64,000 nucleotides of DNA. It comes from an uncultured Acidobacteriia bacterium. Lineage in GTDB: Bacteria; Acidobacteriota; Terriglobia; Bryobacterales; Bryobacteraceae. Where the stretch lies: assembly GCA_903881085.1 (NCBI GenBank), contig CAIRSA010000221.1, forward strand, positions 1-64,000. Reading direction: 5' to 3'. Shown one piece after another: positions 8,886-16,557 of this stretch. A program made the position numbers and the translations under genes. The notes beneath the pieces were generated by a model. The model ran no database searches. It worked only from the letters and a program-made list of their open reading frames with translations, and was not told the origin of the DNA. Numbering within the stretch: the stretch's first letter is position 1; the number at the start of each line of letters is the position of its first letter.

Positions 8886-9311
8886 TCACGGAGTGGCGAC
8901 GCGGCGGGCGATTTCGGGTCCGAGGCGCGTGAAATGCTTTATATTCCAGGTATAGATTGTCTCGGCGTTGGCTTTGAGGGCCATTTGGGCGATGAGCGAG
9001 TCGTAGATGCCTCCTCCGATGACGCCAACTGATGCGGTTCGTTCCACGCCCTTGAGATATTCTTCTGCTGTGAGCGTGACCAAGTTGAACCGGGCTCGGA
9101 TGTCCTGAAGATATAGCAATGCCGTTTCGCGTGTCGTGCGGTCTTTCCCGGGCACTCCGGTTAGCGTTGAATATACCTCAGCAATACTGTGGGCCGCGCA
9201 GCTTGCATTGTCCTTACTGCAGCGTTCGAACAAATCGACACTGTTTTTGTGAAACTTGTGGTCCTGGTAAAAGACCGCAACGAACACAGAACTGTCTAGG
9301 AATACGTTCAC
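8886..9311 (-). CDS. vapC: VapC-type PIN-domain ribonuclease toxin
   Basis: A 141-residue PIN domain. The acidic metal-binding residues are in place: D6 in FLDSSVF, E44 in SIAEVYS, and the later aspartates in GGGIYDSLIA and the W-N-x-K-H-F segment near the end. VapC toxins cut specific tRNAs or rRNA when freed from their antitoxin. The start overlaps the antitoxin stop by four bases, so the pair is translationally coupled. The partner is an AbrB-fold protein, the usual VapB type. The RNA target cannot be read from the sequence. Confidence 0.9.
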   Translation of the reverse strand: MNVFLDSSVFVAVFYQDHKFHKNSVDLFERCSKDNASCAAHSIAEVYSTLTGVPGKDRTTRETALLYLQDIRARFNLVTLTAEEYLKGVERTASVGVIGGGIYDSLIAQMALKANAETIYTWNIKHFTRLGPEIARRVATP

Positions 9312-9589
9312 TCGAAATCCCCTGAGAGCAATCTCCGCGAACGATCTTCATTGATATCGCTCTGAACCCTATTGATATCTTCCACCGTGATTTGCTTGCC
9401 CGTTGCACGGTACATCCAAATTCCACGGTGTCGAATCAGGCGCGATGCTGGATTTGAGGGCCTTAATGTTACGCATTCGCCTTCGGATTCCAGTTCGATT
9501 GTGTCACCCGCAGTCAAATTCAGCTCATCGCGAACGGCTTTCGGGATGACGATTCTCCCCGCCTTGTCGATGGTGAGTGTCGCATTCAT
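9308..9589 (-). CDS. vapB: VapB-type AbrB/SpoVT-fold antitoxin
   Basis: A 93-residue protein. The N-terminal swapped-hairpin DNA-binding fold is recognised from TIDKAGRIVIPKAVRDELNL followed by GDTIELE. The C-terminal 45 residues would wrap the PIN toxin. It should neutralise VapC and, with it, repress its own promoter. The ATG at 9589 has no Shine-Dalgarno and lies only seven bases downstream of a strong -10, so the transcript is probably leaderless. Three copies of AATGCCATT cover the promoter. Confidence 0.88.
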   Translation of the reverse strand: MNATLTIDKAGRIVIPKAVRDELNLTAGDTIELESEGECVTLRPSNPASRLIRHRGIWMYRATGKQITVEDINRVQSDINEDRSRRLLSGDFE

Positions 9590-9631
9590 AATGCCATTAT
9601 GTGATGGTAAATGCCATTTGTCAATGCCATT
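9590..9631 (-). promoter_or_regulatory. vapBC promoter with three-repeat operator
   Basis: On the minus strand the -35 TTGACA (9624-9619) and -10 CATAAT (9601-9596) are separated by exactly 17 bp. Transcription should start at or next to the vapB ATG (9589). AATGCCATT is present three times on the plus strand, at 9590-9598, 9610-9618 and 9623-9631. The copies cover the -10/start, the spacer and the edge of the -35, as expected for an autorepressed toxin-antitoxin operon. Confidence 0.7.
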
Positions 9632-9746
9632 TGCCGCCGGGCCAAGGTTTTAGGCCGGAACTTACATCGCGATCTATTTGGCGAGACTCATCCGTTTTGG
9701 CTGTCCGTGGCAGGATATGATCGAACCGTAAGAACGGAGGTCAATA

Positions 9747-10019
9747 GTGGCAAAAGAGCCGTTTGTGGTCATTGCATTGAAGGCGCTGGGGTGGATATTA
9801 ATTGTTGTTGCACTGTTCGGGATTCTCCCGATATCAATGGGCTCGACTTCTGAGGCCGGCATCGGGCTAAGTGTGTCTGTGGGCGCAACCATCTCGGCCC
9901 TTTTTGCCTTTGGCTTCGCGGCTATTATTACGAAGCTCTGCGAGACTGAGATTCACTTACGCCAAATGATCCCAAATCAAGACGCTACTCCTGAACGCTA
10001 TGACACGCTTGCAATATGA
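9747..10019 (+). CDS. Small membrane protein of unknown function
   Basis: A 90-residue protein with two hydrophobic stretches (about residues 8-32 and 40-62), which are predicted membrane helices, and a polar C-terminal tail. The GTG start at 9747 is supported by GGAGG six bases upstream, so I believe it is a real gene. I do not recognise a family. It stands alone between vapBC and the GNAT gene, both on the other strand. Confidence 0.6.
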   Translation: MAKEPFVVIALKALGWILIVVALFGILPISMGSTSEAGIGLSVSVGATISALFAFGFAAIITKLCETEIHLRQMIPNQDATPERYDTLAI

Positions 10020-10039
10020 GAGAGTTGGCCAAGGAGTGA

Positions 10040-10519
10040 TCAGCGCACTGCTCGTTCGATAACCTCTTCCGTCATGCGGTAAATCGTCCACTCATCCATC
10101 GGCACTGCGCCTAGTTTCTTGTAGAAGTCCTGGGCTGGCGTGTTCCAATCGAGCACGCTCCATTCCAGGCGGCCGCAGCCGCGCTCCTTGGCGATGGCCG
10201 CCAAGTGCATCAGCAGTGCTTTGCCGATGCCGTAGCCGCGCAGGGATGGAATGACGAACAGGTCTTCCAGGTAAATGCCGGGCTTGCCGATGAAGGTTGA
10301 GAAGTTGTGGAAGAAGAGCGCGAAGCCGGCCGGGACTCCGTCCAGATGTCCGATCAGGCATTCGGCGTATGGGCGCGGGCCGAAGAGTGCTTTGGTCAGA
10401 TCTTCGGGCGTGGCTTTGGCTTCGTGGGAGAGCTTTTCGTAAACAGCCAACTGGGCGATGAAGTCAATGATGAGTGCTTCGTCGCCCGGTCGGGCAAAGG
10501 TAATATTGATTTCTGGCAC
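10040..10519 (-). CDS. GNAT-family N-acetyltransferase (polyamine/thialysine acetyltransferase-like)
   Basis: A 159-residue GNAT enzyme that would transfer acetyl from acetyl-CoA to an amine. The acetyl-CoA loop is seen as IPSLRGYGIGKALL (R/Q-x-x-G-x-G/A). The FFHNFSTFIGKPGIYLEDLFV region and the C-terminal WNTPAQDFYKKLGA are characteristic of the spermidine/spermine and thialysine acetyltransferase subgroup. The substrate is inferred, not proven. It starts 33 bp after the response regulator stop and may be the last gene of that operon. Confidence 0.85.
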   Translation of the reverse strand: MPEINITFARPGDEALIIDFIAQLAVYEKLSHEAKATPEDLTKALFGPRPYAECLIGHLDGVPAGFALFFHNFSTFIGKPGIYLEDLFVIPSLRGYGIGKALLMHLAAIAKERGCGRLEWSVLDWNTPAQDFYKKLGAVPMDEWTIYRMTEEVIERAVR

Positions 10520-10552
10520 TTAACTATTGTACGAAGTGCCCAGCAGGAATTC

Positions 10553-11263
10553 TTAAGTAATAATGGCTTGCGCCTCTTCGACCGACGCTTCGCGGAAGCA
10601 GTAGCCGAAGCCGCGGACGCTGCGGATATAGGTTGGATTCGCCGGGTCGGATTCCACTTTTTGGCGCAAGCGCAGGATGTAGACGTCTACAGTGCGGTCT
10701 GTGACGGCGCGGTCGTGCCCCCAAACCGAATCGAGCAACTGCTCGCGGTTGAACACAACTCCGGGACGGCTCATCAGGAATTCGAGCAACCGGAATTCCG
10801 TTGCCGTCAGTGTCAATTCCCCACCGTTCAATGTGACGCTGCAACTGGTGCGGTCCAATTCCAGCCCACCGGATTTCATTGTCCGTGGCGGAGCTGCCTG
10901 GGAACGGAACTGAATTTTCACGCGTGCTATGAGCTCACGGACAAAGAACGGTTTCACGATGTAATCGTTGGCGCCCAACTCCAAGCCCACGATGCGGTCT
11001 GTTTCGGAAGCCCGTGCAGTTAGGAAAATCACCGGTAGATGTGCCAGTTCCGGATGGCTGCGGATACTCTTGCAGATATCCAGACCGTCGGAATCCGGCA
11101 ACATGATGTCCAGGATAACGAGATCCGGTTTTTCGCGGCGGCACAGATCGGTGGCGCCTTTGCCGGTTTGCGACCCTGCCACTGCGTACCCTTCTTTTTC
11201 GAGGTTGTACTTTAACAGGGCAAACAAATCAGAGTCATCTTCGATCAAGACGATTTTTTTCAT
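10553..11263 (-). CDS. OmpR/PhoB-family response regulator
   Basis: A 236-residue regulator. The receiver domain has the acidic pair IEDDSD, phospho-acceptor D52 in VILDIMLPDSDG, the T in LTARA and the K in NDYIVKPF. The C-terminal winged helix ends in TVDVYILRLRQKVESDP and IRSVRGFGYCF, typical of the PhoB/OmpR output domain. It lies 44 bp downstream of its kinase. The gap contains two direct TGTAAC repeats about 22 bp apart that could be a binding site. PhoB itself would respond to phosphate; the kinase similarity fits but the signal is not certain. Confidence 0.92.
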   Translation of the reverse strand: MKKIVLIEDDSDLFALLKYNLEKEGYAVAGSQTGKGATDLCRREKPDLVILDIMLPDSDGLDICKSIRSHPELAHLPVIFLTARASETDRIVGLELGANDYIVKPFFVRELIARVKIQFRSQAAPPRTMKSGGLELDRTSCSVTLNGGELTLTATEFRLLEFLMSRPGVVFNREQLLDSVWGHDRAVTDRTVDVYILRLRQKVESDPANPTYIRSVRGFGYCFREASVEEAQAIIT

Positions 11264-11307
11264 TTCGCTCCAGTTACAAGCATAGCCAAATTGTGGTTAC
11301 AGTACCA

Positions 11308-12762
11308 TTACGATACGGTTAAGGAATCGCGAATGTCTGTTTTTCCTTGAAATCCTGCGTCGTCCACGGGGAGCGTGAACGAAAACGATGAGCCCACGCC
11401 CAATTCGCTCGACACTTGCACGTCGCCGCCTTGGGAGAGCGCCAGGTGTTTTACGATTGCCAATCCGAGGCCAGTGCCTCCAAGTTCACGAGATCTCGCC
11501 TTATCAACACGATAGAAACGCTCAAAGAGCCTGGGTAACTCTTCCTTGGGGATGCCGACGCCGGTATCCCGCACGGTAACTAGTATCATCTTCCCGGATC
11601 GTTCGGCAGTGATAGTGATTGTGCCACCTTCCGGCGTATATTTCAAGGCATTATCCATCAGGTTGGTCAGAATCTGGTGCACGGCTTCCGAATCGCAGAA
11701 GACATGCCAGTTTTCCGGGTGAGGCGGAAGGCGAAGTTCGATGCTTTTGCGCTTCGCCATGGGCTGCATGGAATCGACGCTGTCATTCAGCAGGCGGGCC
11801 ACCCGCTGAGAGGCGAACTGGAACTTCTGCTGCTTCAGCTCGACTCTGGAAAGCGTCAACAGATCGGAGATCAGATTGGCCAGCCGCTCGGCATTTTTGC
11901 GGATGATGGTGAGGAACTTTAAGTTCAACTCAGGTTCTTCCATCGCGCCATCGAGCAGCGTCTCCGTGTAGCCCTGGATCGATGCCAGGGGTGTGCGAAG
12001 CTCATGCGAAACGTTGATGACGAAATCCTTGCGCACGCGCTCGAGTTTTTCCAGCTCGTTGTGCTCGCGTTCCAGCGCGTCGACCATTCCTCGTAGTTTT
12101 CCTGCGGTTTCCGTCAATCGTCCGCCCAGTTGTCCCAACTCATCGCTGGCCACCGGCAGATGCTGCGGCGTGAAATTCCCTTGCGCCAGTTGTGCAGCGT
12201 ATTCGATGATGCGCCCTAAGCGGTGAGAGACGCGGCGCGCGATCAGGGCGGCGATCAGAATCGGCAATACAAACGCCAACGCCGTGGATGCGAGCATTCG
12301 CCTGCGGATGGAGTCCACGTTGGCTTTCACTTCCTCCAGCGGCATGGCAAGGCGCAATGCGCCCGATTCCACGGGAATGGCGACGTAAAGAAACTGAATG
12401 TTTCGCGCCTGGCTGAGCCTGACGCTGGAGCCTTCCATTCCGTTGAGCGAGGCTTTTACCTCGGGATACTCGCTATGGTTCTCCATTTGTTTAGCGCTGG
12501 CTTCGGAGTCAGCAACGACGGAGCCGTCGCGGGCGATGAGGGTTACTCTCGCGCCTGCCGCCGCGCCCGCGTCGCGAACGCGGGCCGGATCCAACTTTGC
12601 CAGCGACGAGATCAGCCGGGCCTTTTCGCCGAGCATGCGGGTTTCGGTCTCGTAATAACTGGCCTCAGCTACGCGCGAAGCAAGAAAGTCGACTGCCAGG
12701 AGCGCCAGTACCAAGACGCCCAGCACGGCAGCGCATAATTTGAGAAAGATACGTGACGTCAC
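11308..12762 (-). CDS. PhoR-like membrane sensor histidine kinase
   Basis: A 484-residue kinase. A membrane helix (about 8-28) leads to an extracytoplasmic sensor region, a second helix (about 158-176), a HAMP segment, then the dimerisation domain with phospho-acceptor H253 in NVSHELRTPLAS. The ATPase domain shows NLMDNALKYT (N box), DTGVGIP (G1) and GGTGLGLAIVKH (G2). It is a bacterial HPK1-type kinase. The GTG start at 12762 directly follows the stop of the upstream gene with no gap. It should phosphorylate the regulator encoded just downstream. Confidence 0.92.
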   Translation of the reverse strand: MTSRIFLKLCAAVLGVLVLALLAVDFLASRVAEASYYETETRMLGEKARLISSLAKLDPARVRDAGAAAGARVTLIARDGSVVADSEASAKQMENHSEYPEVKASLNGMEGSSVRLSQARNIQFLYVAIPVESGALRLAMPLEEVKANVDSIRRRMLASTALAFVLPILIAALIARRVSHRLGRIIEYAAQLAQGNFTPQHLPVASDELGQLGGRLTETAGKLRGMVDALEREHNELEKLERVRKDFVINVSHELRTPLASIQGYTETLLDGAMEEPELNLKFLTIIRKNAERLANLISDLLTLSRVELKQQKFQFASQRVARLLNDSVDSMQPMAKRKSIELRLPPHPENWHVFCDSEAVHQILTNLMDNALKYTPEGGTITITAERSGKMILVTVRDTGVGIPKEELPRLFERFYRVDKARSRELGGTGLGLAIVKHLALSQGGDVQVSSELGVGSSFSFTLPVDDAGFQGKTDIRDSLTVS

Positions 12763-13677
12763 TTACTTTTCCAACTCGACAACGGCATACATGGAAAGCG
12801 AGGGGAGGGTGAACTCGGTGGCGCCTGCGGAGACAGAAAGGTCCGCCGCCGGTCCTTCTGACGCAGGCTCCGAGGCCGTAGGCGCAAGATGCACCGTAAC
12901 ATGCTTCCATTCGCCCAGCACCCGCACCTGCACCCCTTCCGATTTGCGGTCCGCGTAATTGAGCAGGTGCAGCCGTGCGCGTTCGCCATTGCCTTCCAGC
13001 CTTATCAGGGTTGTCTCGCTGCCGTAGAGGCGCACCAGGCGCTTGTCGTCACCCAGTTTTTGGCGCGCCATGGCCACGAATTCATTGGGATTCTTGCCTT
13101 CCGGCTTCAGATTCAGATCTAGTTTGGGATCCGCCTTCTTCACCAGCTTGAAAAGAATGTTTTTGCGCGCCATCAGGTTCATCATCTCGCCTGACATGGC
13201 TGTTCCGTCGTCGAGAAACCCGATGTTTACCAGTTCCGGCATGTTGATCTGAAGCAGCGATTTGAGGAACTTCACCATTTCGCCATAGGGCTTGATGTCG
13301 GCCGGATCGATCTTCATCAAAGCTTCGGCGTCAAACATAGCCGCTTCGGCCATACCCAACATTGCCTTGCCCTTTGGTAGATCGTATACGATTACGCGCC
13401 TGCCCAGGCGTTGAAAGCGCCAGCCGTTGGAATCGATCCAGGGCGACCGCGAGGCCGAGGCTTGATTCATCCGGTACTTCACCCCCGGAGGCGGCAATTT
13501 CTCCGGGATGGACGGATCGCCGCCCATTACGCACTTGCCCGCGCGCTGCCATGCGGCCATTTTTTCCGGCCGCACATAGGGGCACTGTATGCCCGCTTTT
13601 TCCAATTCGCCCGCCGTCTCCGGGCCGGGTTCCCAGAAAAGATTAGGGATTCCGAATGCCAGCAGCAGGGCGATCAT
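12763..13677 (-). CDS. Exported protein of unknown function
   Basis: A 304-residue protein starting with a short hydrophobic segment that may be a signal peptide. I do not recognise a catalytic motif. The last 70 residues look like a beta-sandwich (VQVRVLGEWKHVTVHLAP and later LPSLSMYAVVELE), like the accessory domain at the end of many glycoside hydrolases. The start overlaps the DUF362 stop by four bases and the end abuts the kinase GTG, so the four genes are probably read together. Whether it feeds a signal to the kinase is unknown. Confidence 0.6.
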   Translation of the reverse strand: MIALLLAFGIPNLFWEPGPETAGELEKAGIQCPYVRPEKMAAWQRAGKCVMGGDPSIPEKLPPPGVKYRMNQASASRSPWIDSNGWRFQRLGRRVIVYDLPKGKAMLGMAEAAMFDAEALMKIDPADIKPYGEMVKFLKSLLQINMPELVNIGFLDDGTAMSGEMMNLMARKNILFKLVKKADPKLDLNLKPEGKNPNEFVAMARQKLGDDKRLVRLYGSETTLIRLEGNGERARLHLLNYADRKSEGVQVRVLGEWKHVTVHLAPTASEPASEGPAADLSVSAGATEFTLPSLSMYAVVELEK

Positions 13678-14759
13678 GCGACGCTGAACTCCTTCAGCTT
13701 GATTTTCTTTTTGTCGTACTCGCCCAGGCCAAGCTTTGCGGCGTATTCAATATGGCCGGGTTCGCGCACATAGCGGCCCCATTTGCCTGTGGTGCGTTCC
13801 CAGACGGTAGGCGCGCCGTTGCGCTTGCGCTCGTCGTCCACGATGTCCATCATCAGGCGGTCCATGGCCACAGGATCGGTGCCGAACATCATGCGGCCCG
13901 GGTAAAAACAGAATTTCTTTTCCGGGGCGAATGGGCCGCCCTGCCACACGGCTTTCAGTCCGTCCATGATGCTCAGGACTGTCTTGGACCGTAACGGTTC
14001 TACGCTGGCCAGCGTGCCGATGAAGCTTAGCGTGTGGGTCTTGCTGTACTGGTGGGAGCGCGCTACGTTGTGGAAGCTGCCGTAGGCGATATTTTTCAGA
14101 TTTCCGGTGACGCCCGATGCGCCGTGGTCCTTCATATTCGGTACGTTGATGATCTTAGTAAACTTGTCCACCACCATCTTGTTCAGGTTGGAGCGGGTGT
14201 CGTCCTCGCCGAAGAAGTTGACTTCCACGAAGGTTTTCGGGTCGTAGCCGACAATGCCGCTGCGATTGCTTCCCACCACGCCGATGTTCACGCCTTCCGG
14301 AAGATACTGCGGATATTTTACCGTCACCACCTGTTCCAGGAAGCGTTCGTAAAGGTAAATGTTGTTGGCCTTGATGCCGATGGCGATGAGGTTGCGCGCG
14401 ATCTCGGCAACCACCAGCGGGTGGGAGCAGATCTGTGGCGCGCCGGAGCAGTTCAACTTGATGCCCACAACGTCGTCAGCAGTAAAAAAGTGCTTCCACG
14501 CGCCGGCGGCGGATTTTTCGCCGGTCAATTCCGTCATGCCGCGGCTGATCATTTCGGCCACCGCCGAGGTGTCAACCTTTTCGGTTGCGGCGTTGATGAC
14601 CTTCTTCGATTGCAGGGAAATAACCTGTCCGGGGTACAAGCCAGGCATGCCCATCTTGCCGTGAGGCTGGTGGCTGCTGACAATTTTATACTTCGGAAGT
14701 TCGTCTGAGACTGCTGCGGCCGCTACGGCCGGGATTTGTAGAAATGATCGGCGTCGCAT
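13674..14759 (-). CDS. DUF362 family protein with twin-arginine-like signal
   Basis: The product from the ATG at 14759 has 361 residues and begins MRRRSFLQIPAVAAAA, which resembles a Tat signal. The rest has the DUF362 pattern: VVGIKLNCSGAP, VVAEIARNLIAIGI, INVPNMKDHGASGVTG and a late FGTDPVAMDRLMMDIV. DUF362 proteins are often linked to iron-sulfur or radical chemistry but have no settled reaction. A frame open to 14909 is longer, but it would run through the divergent ridA start and lacks a ribosome site. It is the first gene of the operon that carries the two-component system. Confidence 0.8.
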   Translation of the reverse strand: MRRRSFLQIPAVAAAAVSDELPKYKIVSSHQPHGKMGMPGLYPGQVISLQSKKVINAATEKVDTSAVAEMISRGMTELTGEKSAAGAWKHFFTADDVVGIKLNCSGAPQICSHPLVVAEIARNLIAIGIKANNIYLYERFLEQVVTVKYPQYLPEGVNIGVVGSNRSGIVGYDPKTFVEVNFFGEDDTRSNLNKMVVDKFTKIINVPNMKDHGASGVTGNLKNIAYGSFHNVARSHQYSKTHTLSFIGTLASVEPLRSKTVLSIMDGLKAVWQGGPFAPEKKFCFYPGRMMFGTDPVAMDRLMMDIVDDERKRNGAPTVWERTTGKWGRYVREPGHIEYAAKLGLGEYDKKKIKLKEFSVA

Positions 14760-14810
14760 AAAATGGCTGTGATTCGAGATTAGCAAAATTTTCGCCACGG
14801 AGAGAACGAC

Positions 14811-15254
14811 ATGAAAGAGAATCGCAGAAATATTTTGAAGGCCGCTGTGGGTACCGCCGCTGCCGCCGGAGTTGCCCAAGCCCAGACCGGCCCCGTGAAA
14901 AAAGTACACCGCAAGGGCGCCAAGCCCGCGAACACACCGCTGTTCAACTCAGCGGTCTCCTACGGCAATCTGTTGTTCATTGCCGGTATGGGCGCCCATG
15001 TCGAGGGGGACATCAAGTCGCACACCAAGATCGTGCTCGACGGTATTCAGAGTCAGTTGGAGAATGCCGGATCGTCGATGAACAAAGTTCTGAAGTGCAA
15101 TGTGTATTTGAACGATCTGAAGGACTACGCGGGCATGAACGAAGTGTTCAAGGGCCGCTTCGGCGACGAGCCACCAGTCCGCACCACGATTGCCGCCGCG
15201 GGCGGGATTCCCGGGAATTCGCTGGTCGAGATCGACGTAATCGCGTTTATCTAG
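14811..15254 (+). CDS. RidA/YjgF-family protein with export signal
   Basis: RidA proteins hydrolyse reactive enamines and imines from amino-acid metabolism. The family core is clear: FNSAVSYGNLLFIAGM, a central NVYLNDLKDY segment and PPVRTTIAA with the imine-binding arginine. Uniquely for this usually cytoplasmic protein, the first 25 residues (ENRRNILKAAVGTAAAAGVA) read as a twin-arginine signal, suggesting action in the periplasm. GGAGA precedes the ATG by seven bases. It is divergent from DUF362, which has a similar signal, so the two may be co-regulated. Confidence 0.85.
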   Translation: MKENRRNILKAAVGTAAAAGVAQAQTGPVKKVHRKGAKPANTPLFNSAVSYGNLLFIAGMGAHVEGDIKSHTKIVLDGIQSQLENAGSSMNKVLKCNVYLNDLKDYAGMNEVFKGRFGDEPPVRTTIAAAGGIPGNSLVEIDVIAFI

Positions 15255-15354
15255 ATCGGGAGAGGCGAATCGCCGTGGCATGGGCTTTAAAACATGGCAT
15301 TTGCCTGTCTCTCTCATTGGCCAGCGTTGTGAACGGGGATCGACGCTCGTTTTC

Positions 15355-15436
15355 ATCTGTGTCCATCTGTGCTTATCCCTGGTTAATGTTTTTGAGACTA
15401 TTAACCCTAAGCGAGCACGCCCAGATGGACACGGAT
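15355..15436. repeat. Long imperfect palindrome with WCTGTGTCCATCTG-type arms
   Basis: ATCTGTGTCCATCTG at 15355-15369 pairs with CAGATGGACACGGAT at 15422-15436 with one mismatch. An inner pair GGTTAAT (15381-15387) and ATTAACC (15400-15406) closes a 12-base loop. The right arm is also the first codons (MDTD) of the decayed GxxExxY gene. The element lies in the convergent spacer between ridA and the metal-dependent hydrolase gene. Confidence 0.75.
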
Positions 15437-15563
15437 AACGAACTGACAGAAAGGTGATTGGTGCAATTTCGCCGATCTTCAGGTGAAAGGCTCACTTGTT
15501 CTCGAACTGAAATGTGTGGACCGCCTCGCCAACGTCCACATGGCGCAGTATCTCAATTACCTG
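15425..15563 (+). pseudogene. GxxExxY-family protein, decayed remnant
   Basis: The ATG at 15425 starts MDTDNELTER, the usual beginning of GxxExxY proteins. A missing base after GAAAGG breaks the frame; in the shifted frame VIGAI continues. About 50 codons that should follow, including the GxxExxY motif itself, are absent. Reading resumes as NFADLQVKG and then SLVLELKCVDRLANVHMAQY followed by LNYL, the conserved second half of the family. Stops and frame changes follow. The intact protein would be about 125 residues and has no firmly known function. The remnant explains most of the 370-bp spacer 15255-15624; I see nothing else between 15564 and 15624. Confidence 0.7.
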
Positions 15564-15624
15564 ATGTGCCCTTATGCCTGGTCAGGGGCAGGACGAGCGA
15601 TTCGCCCTGCGGGAAACACCAGAA

Positions 15625-16518
15625 TTATTCCAATCCAAGCAGCTTCGCCGGATTTTTTTTCGCCATGCGTTCTATTTCAGTCACACTGAAACCGTTTTCA
15701 CGGAGTAATTCGAATAATTTTGTAAGGCCGTCGCAGTGCAAAGGGTTGCCGGCCTGGCCCAAATCGCTCGACAAAATTACATTTTCGTAGCCTGCGGCGC
15801 GGATCATCCGCGCATACTCAGGGGCTTTGTAGATGGCCGTATTGCCGATGACAGCGTTGGTTACGAACTCCAGAAATGCCCCCATTTTCACGGCTGTTTT
15901 CATGTCATCGGCGCTCATTTGGACCGGATCAATCGACGGATGGGTCACCACGATGTGCTTGATACCGCGCGCTTTGCCCTCGCGGATGAGCAGCAGCGAT
16001 TCAGCTGGAGTGGAGTGCCCTGTGGCCAGAACCAGATCGTTTTTCGCAATCAGGTCGAGCACCTGTTTCACCTCCGGCAGCAACTCTCCGTTCCGTGAAA
16101 CGGAGACGAATGGCCGCCCTTCCTTTGAGAACCGGACCTGATTTTCCGCATCGAAGGTGGGCATCCAAACCACCTTGCCGAACCCGCCCTTTACCTTCGT
16201 CATCCGCTCCACGGCCGCCGGATTGACGCCGCCCACGCTCAAGTTCAACGCAATTCCTCCAAATATCTCAATCCCTATGACTTGTTGCCTTGCCAGCCAC
16301 GCCAATCCAGCCGTCGGTTCATAGTGATTCTTCAGCACCACTGAACGCACACCCCGTTGGGCAGCTGCGCGCGCGGCGCCGAAGGCGTCAATCGACCTGG
16401 GAACGCTATCTGGATCAGAATGAACGTGAATGTCGACCAAACCGCGCAAATCCTGTGCTTGAACCGCGCTATATGCAATAATCCCGATGAGGGCAATAAT
16501 AAATTTCGATTGGACCAT
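15625..16518 (-). CDS. Exported metal-dependent hydrolase (amidohydrolase-like, TIM barrel)
   Basis: The 297-residue product begins with a signal peptide (hydrophobic FIIALIGIIAYSAVQAQ). The mature part starts with a metal-binding HxH pair in VDIHVHSDPD, and later shows further histidines in VLKNHYEP, ATGHSTP and VVTHPSID and an aspartate in LSSDLGQ. This is the metal site of the amidohydrolase/PHP-like group; DUF6282 is the closest family I recall. The substrate is unknown. It is read alone. Confidence 0.7.
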   Translation of the reverse strand: MVQSKFIIALIGIIAYSAVQAQDLRGLVDIHVHSDPDSVPRSIDAFGAARAAAQRGVRSVVLKNHYEPTAGLAWLARQQVIGIEIFGGIALNLSVGGVNPAAVERMTKVKGGFGKVVWMPTFDAENQVRFSKEGRPFVSVSRNGELLPEVKQVLDLIAKNDLVLATGHSTPAESLLLIREGKARGIKHIVVTHPSIDPVQMSADDMKTAVKMGAFLEFVTNAVIGNTAIYKAPEYARMIRAAGYENVILSSDLGQAGNPLHCDGLTKLFELLRENGFSVTEIERMAKKNPAKLLGLE

Positions 16519-16557
16519 GTTGTCCGTTCCCCTTACGCTTGAATTGTGACTACTCTT

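Noticed and set aside
15095-15457. Plus-strand open frame across the ridA end and spacer
   Set aside because: It is out of frame with ridA and only by chance reads MDTDNELTER at its end, which belongs to the GxxExxY remnant.
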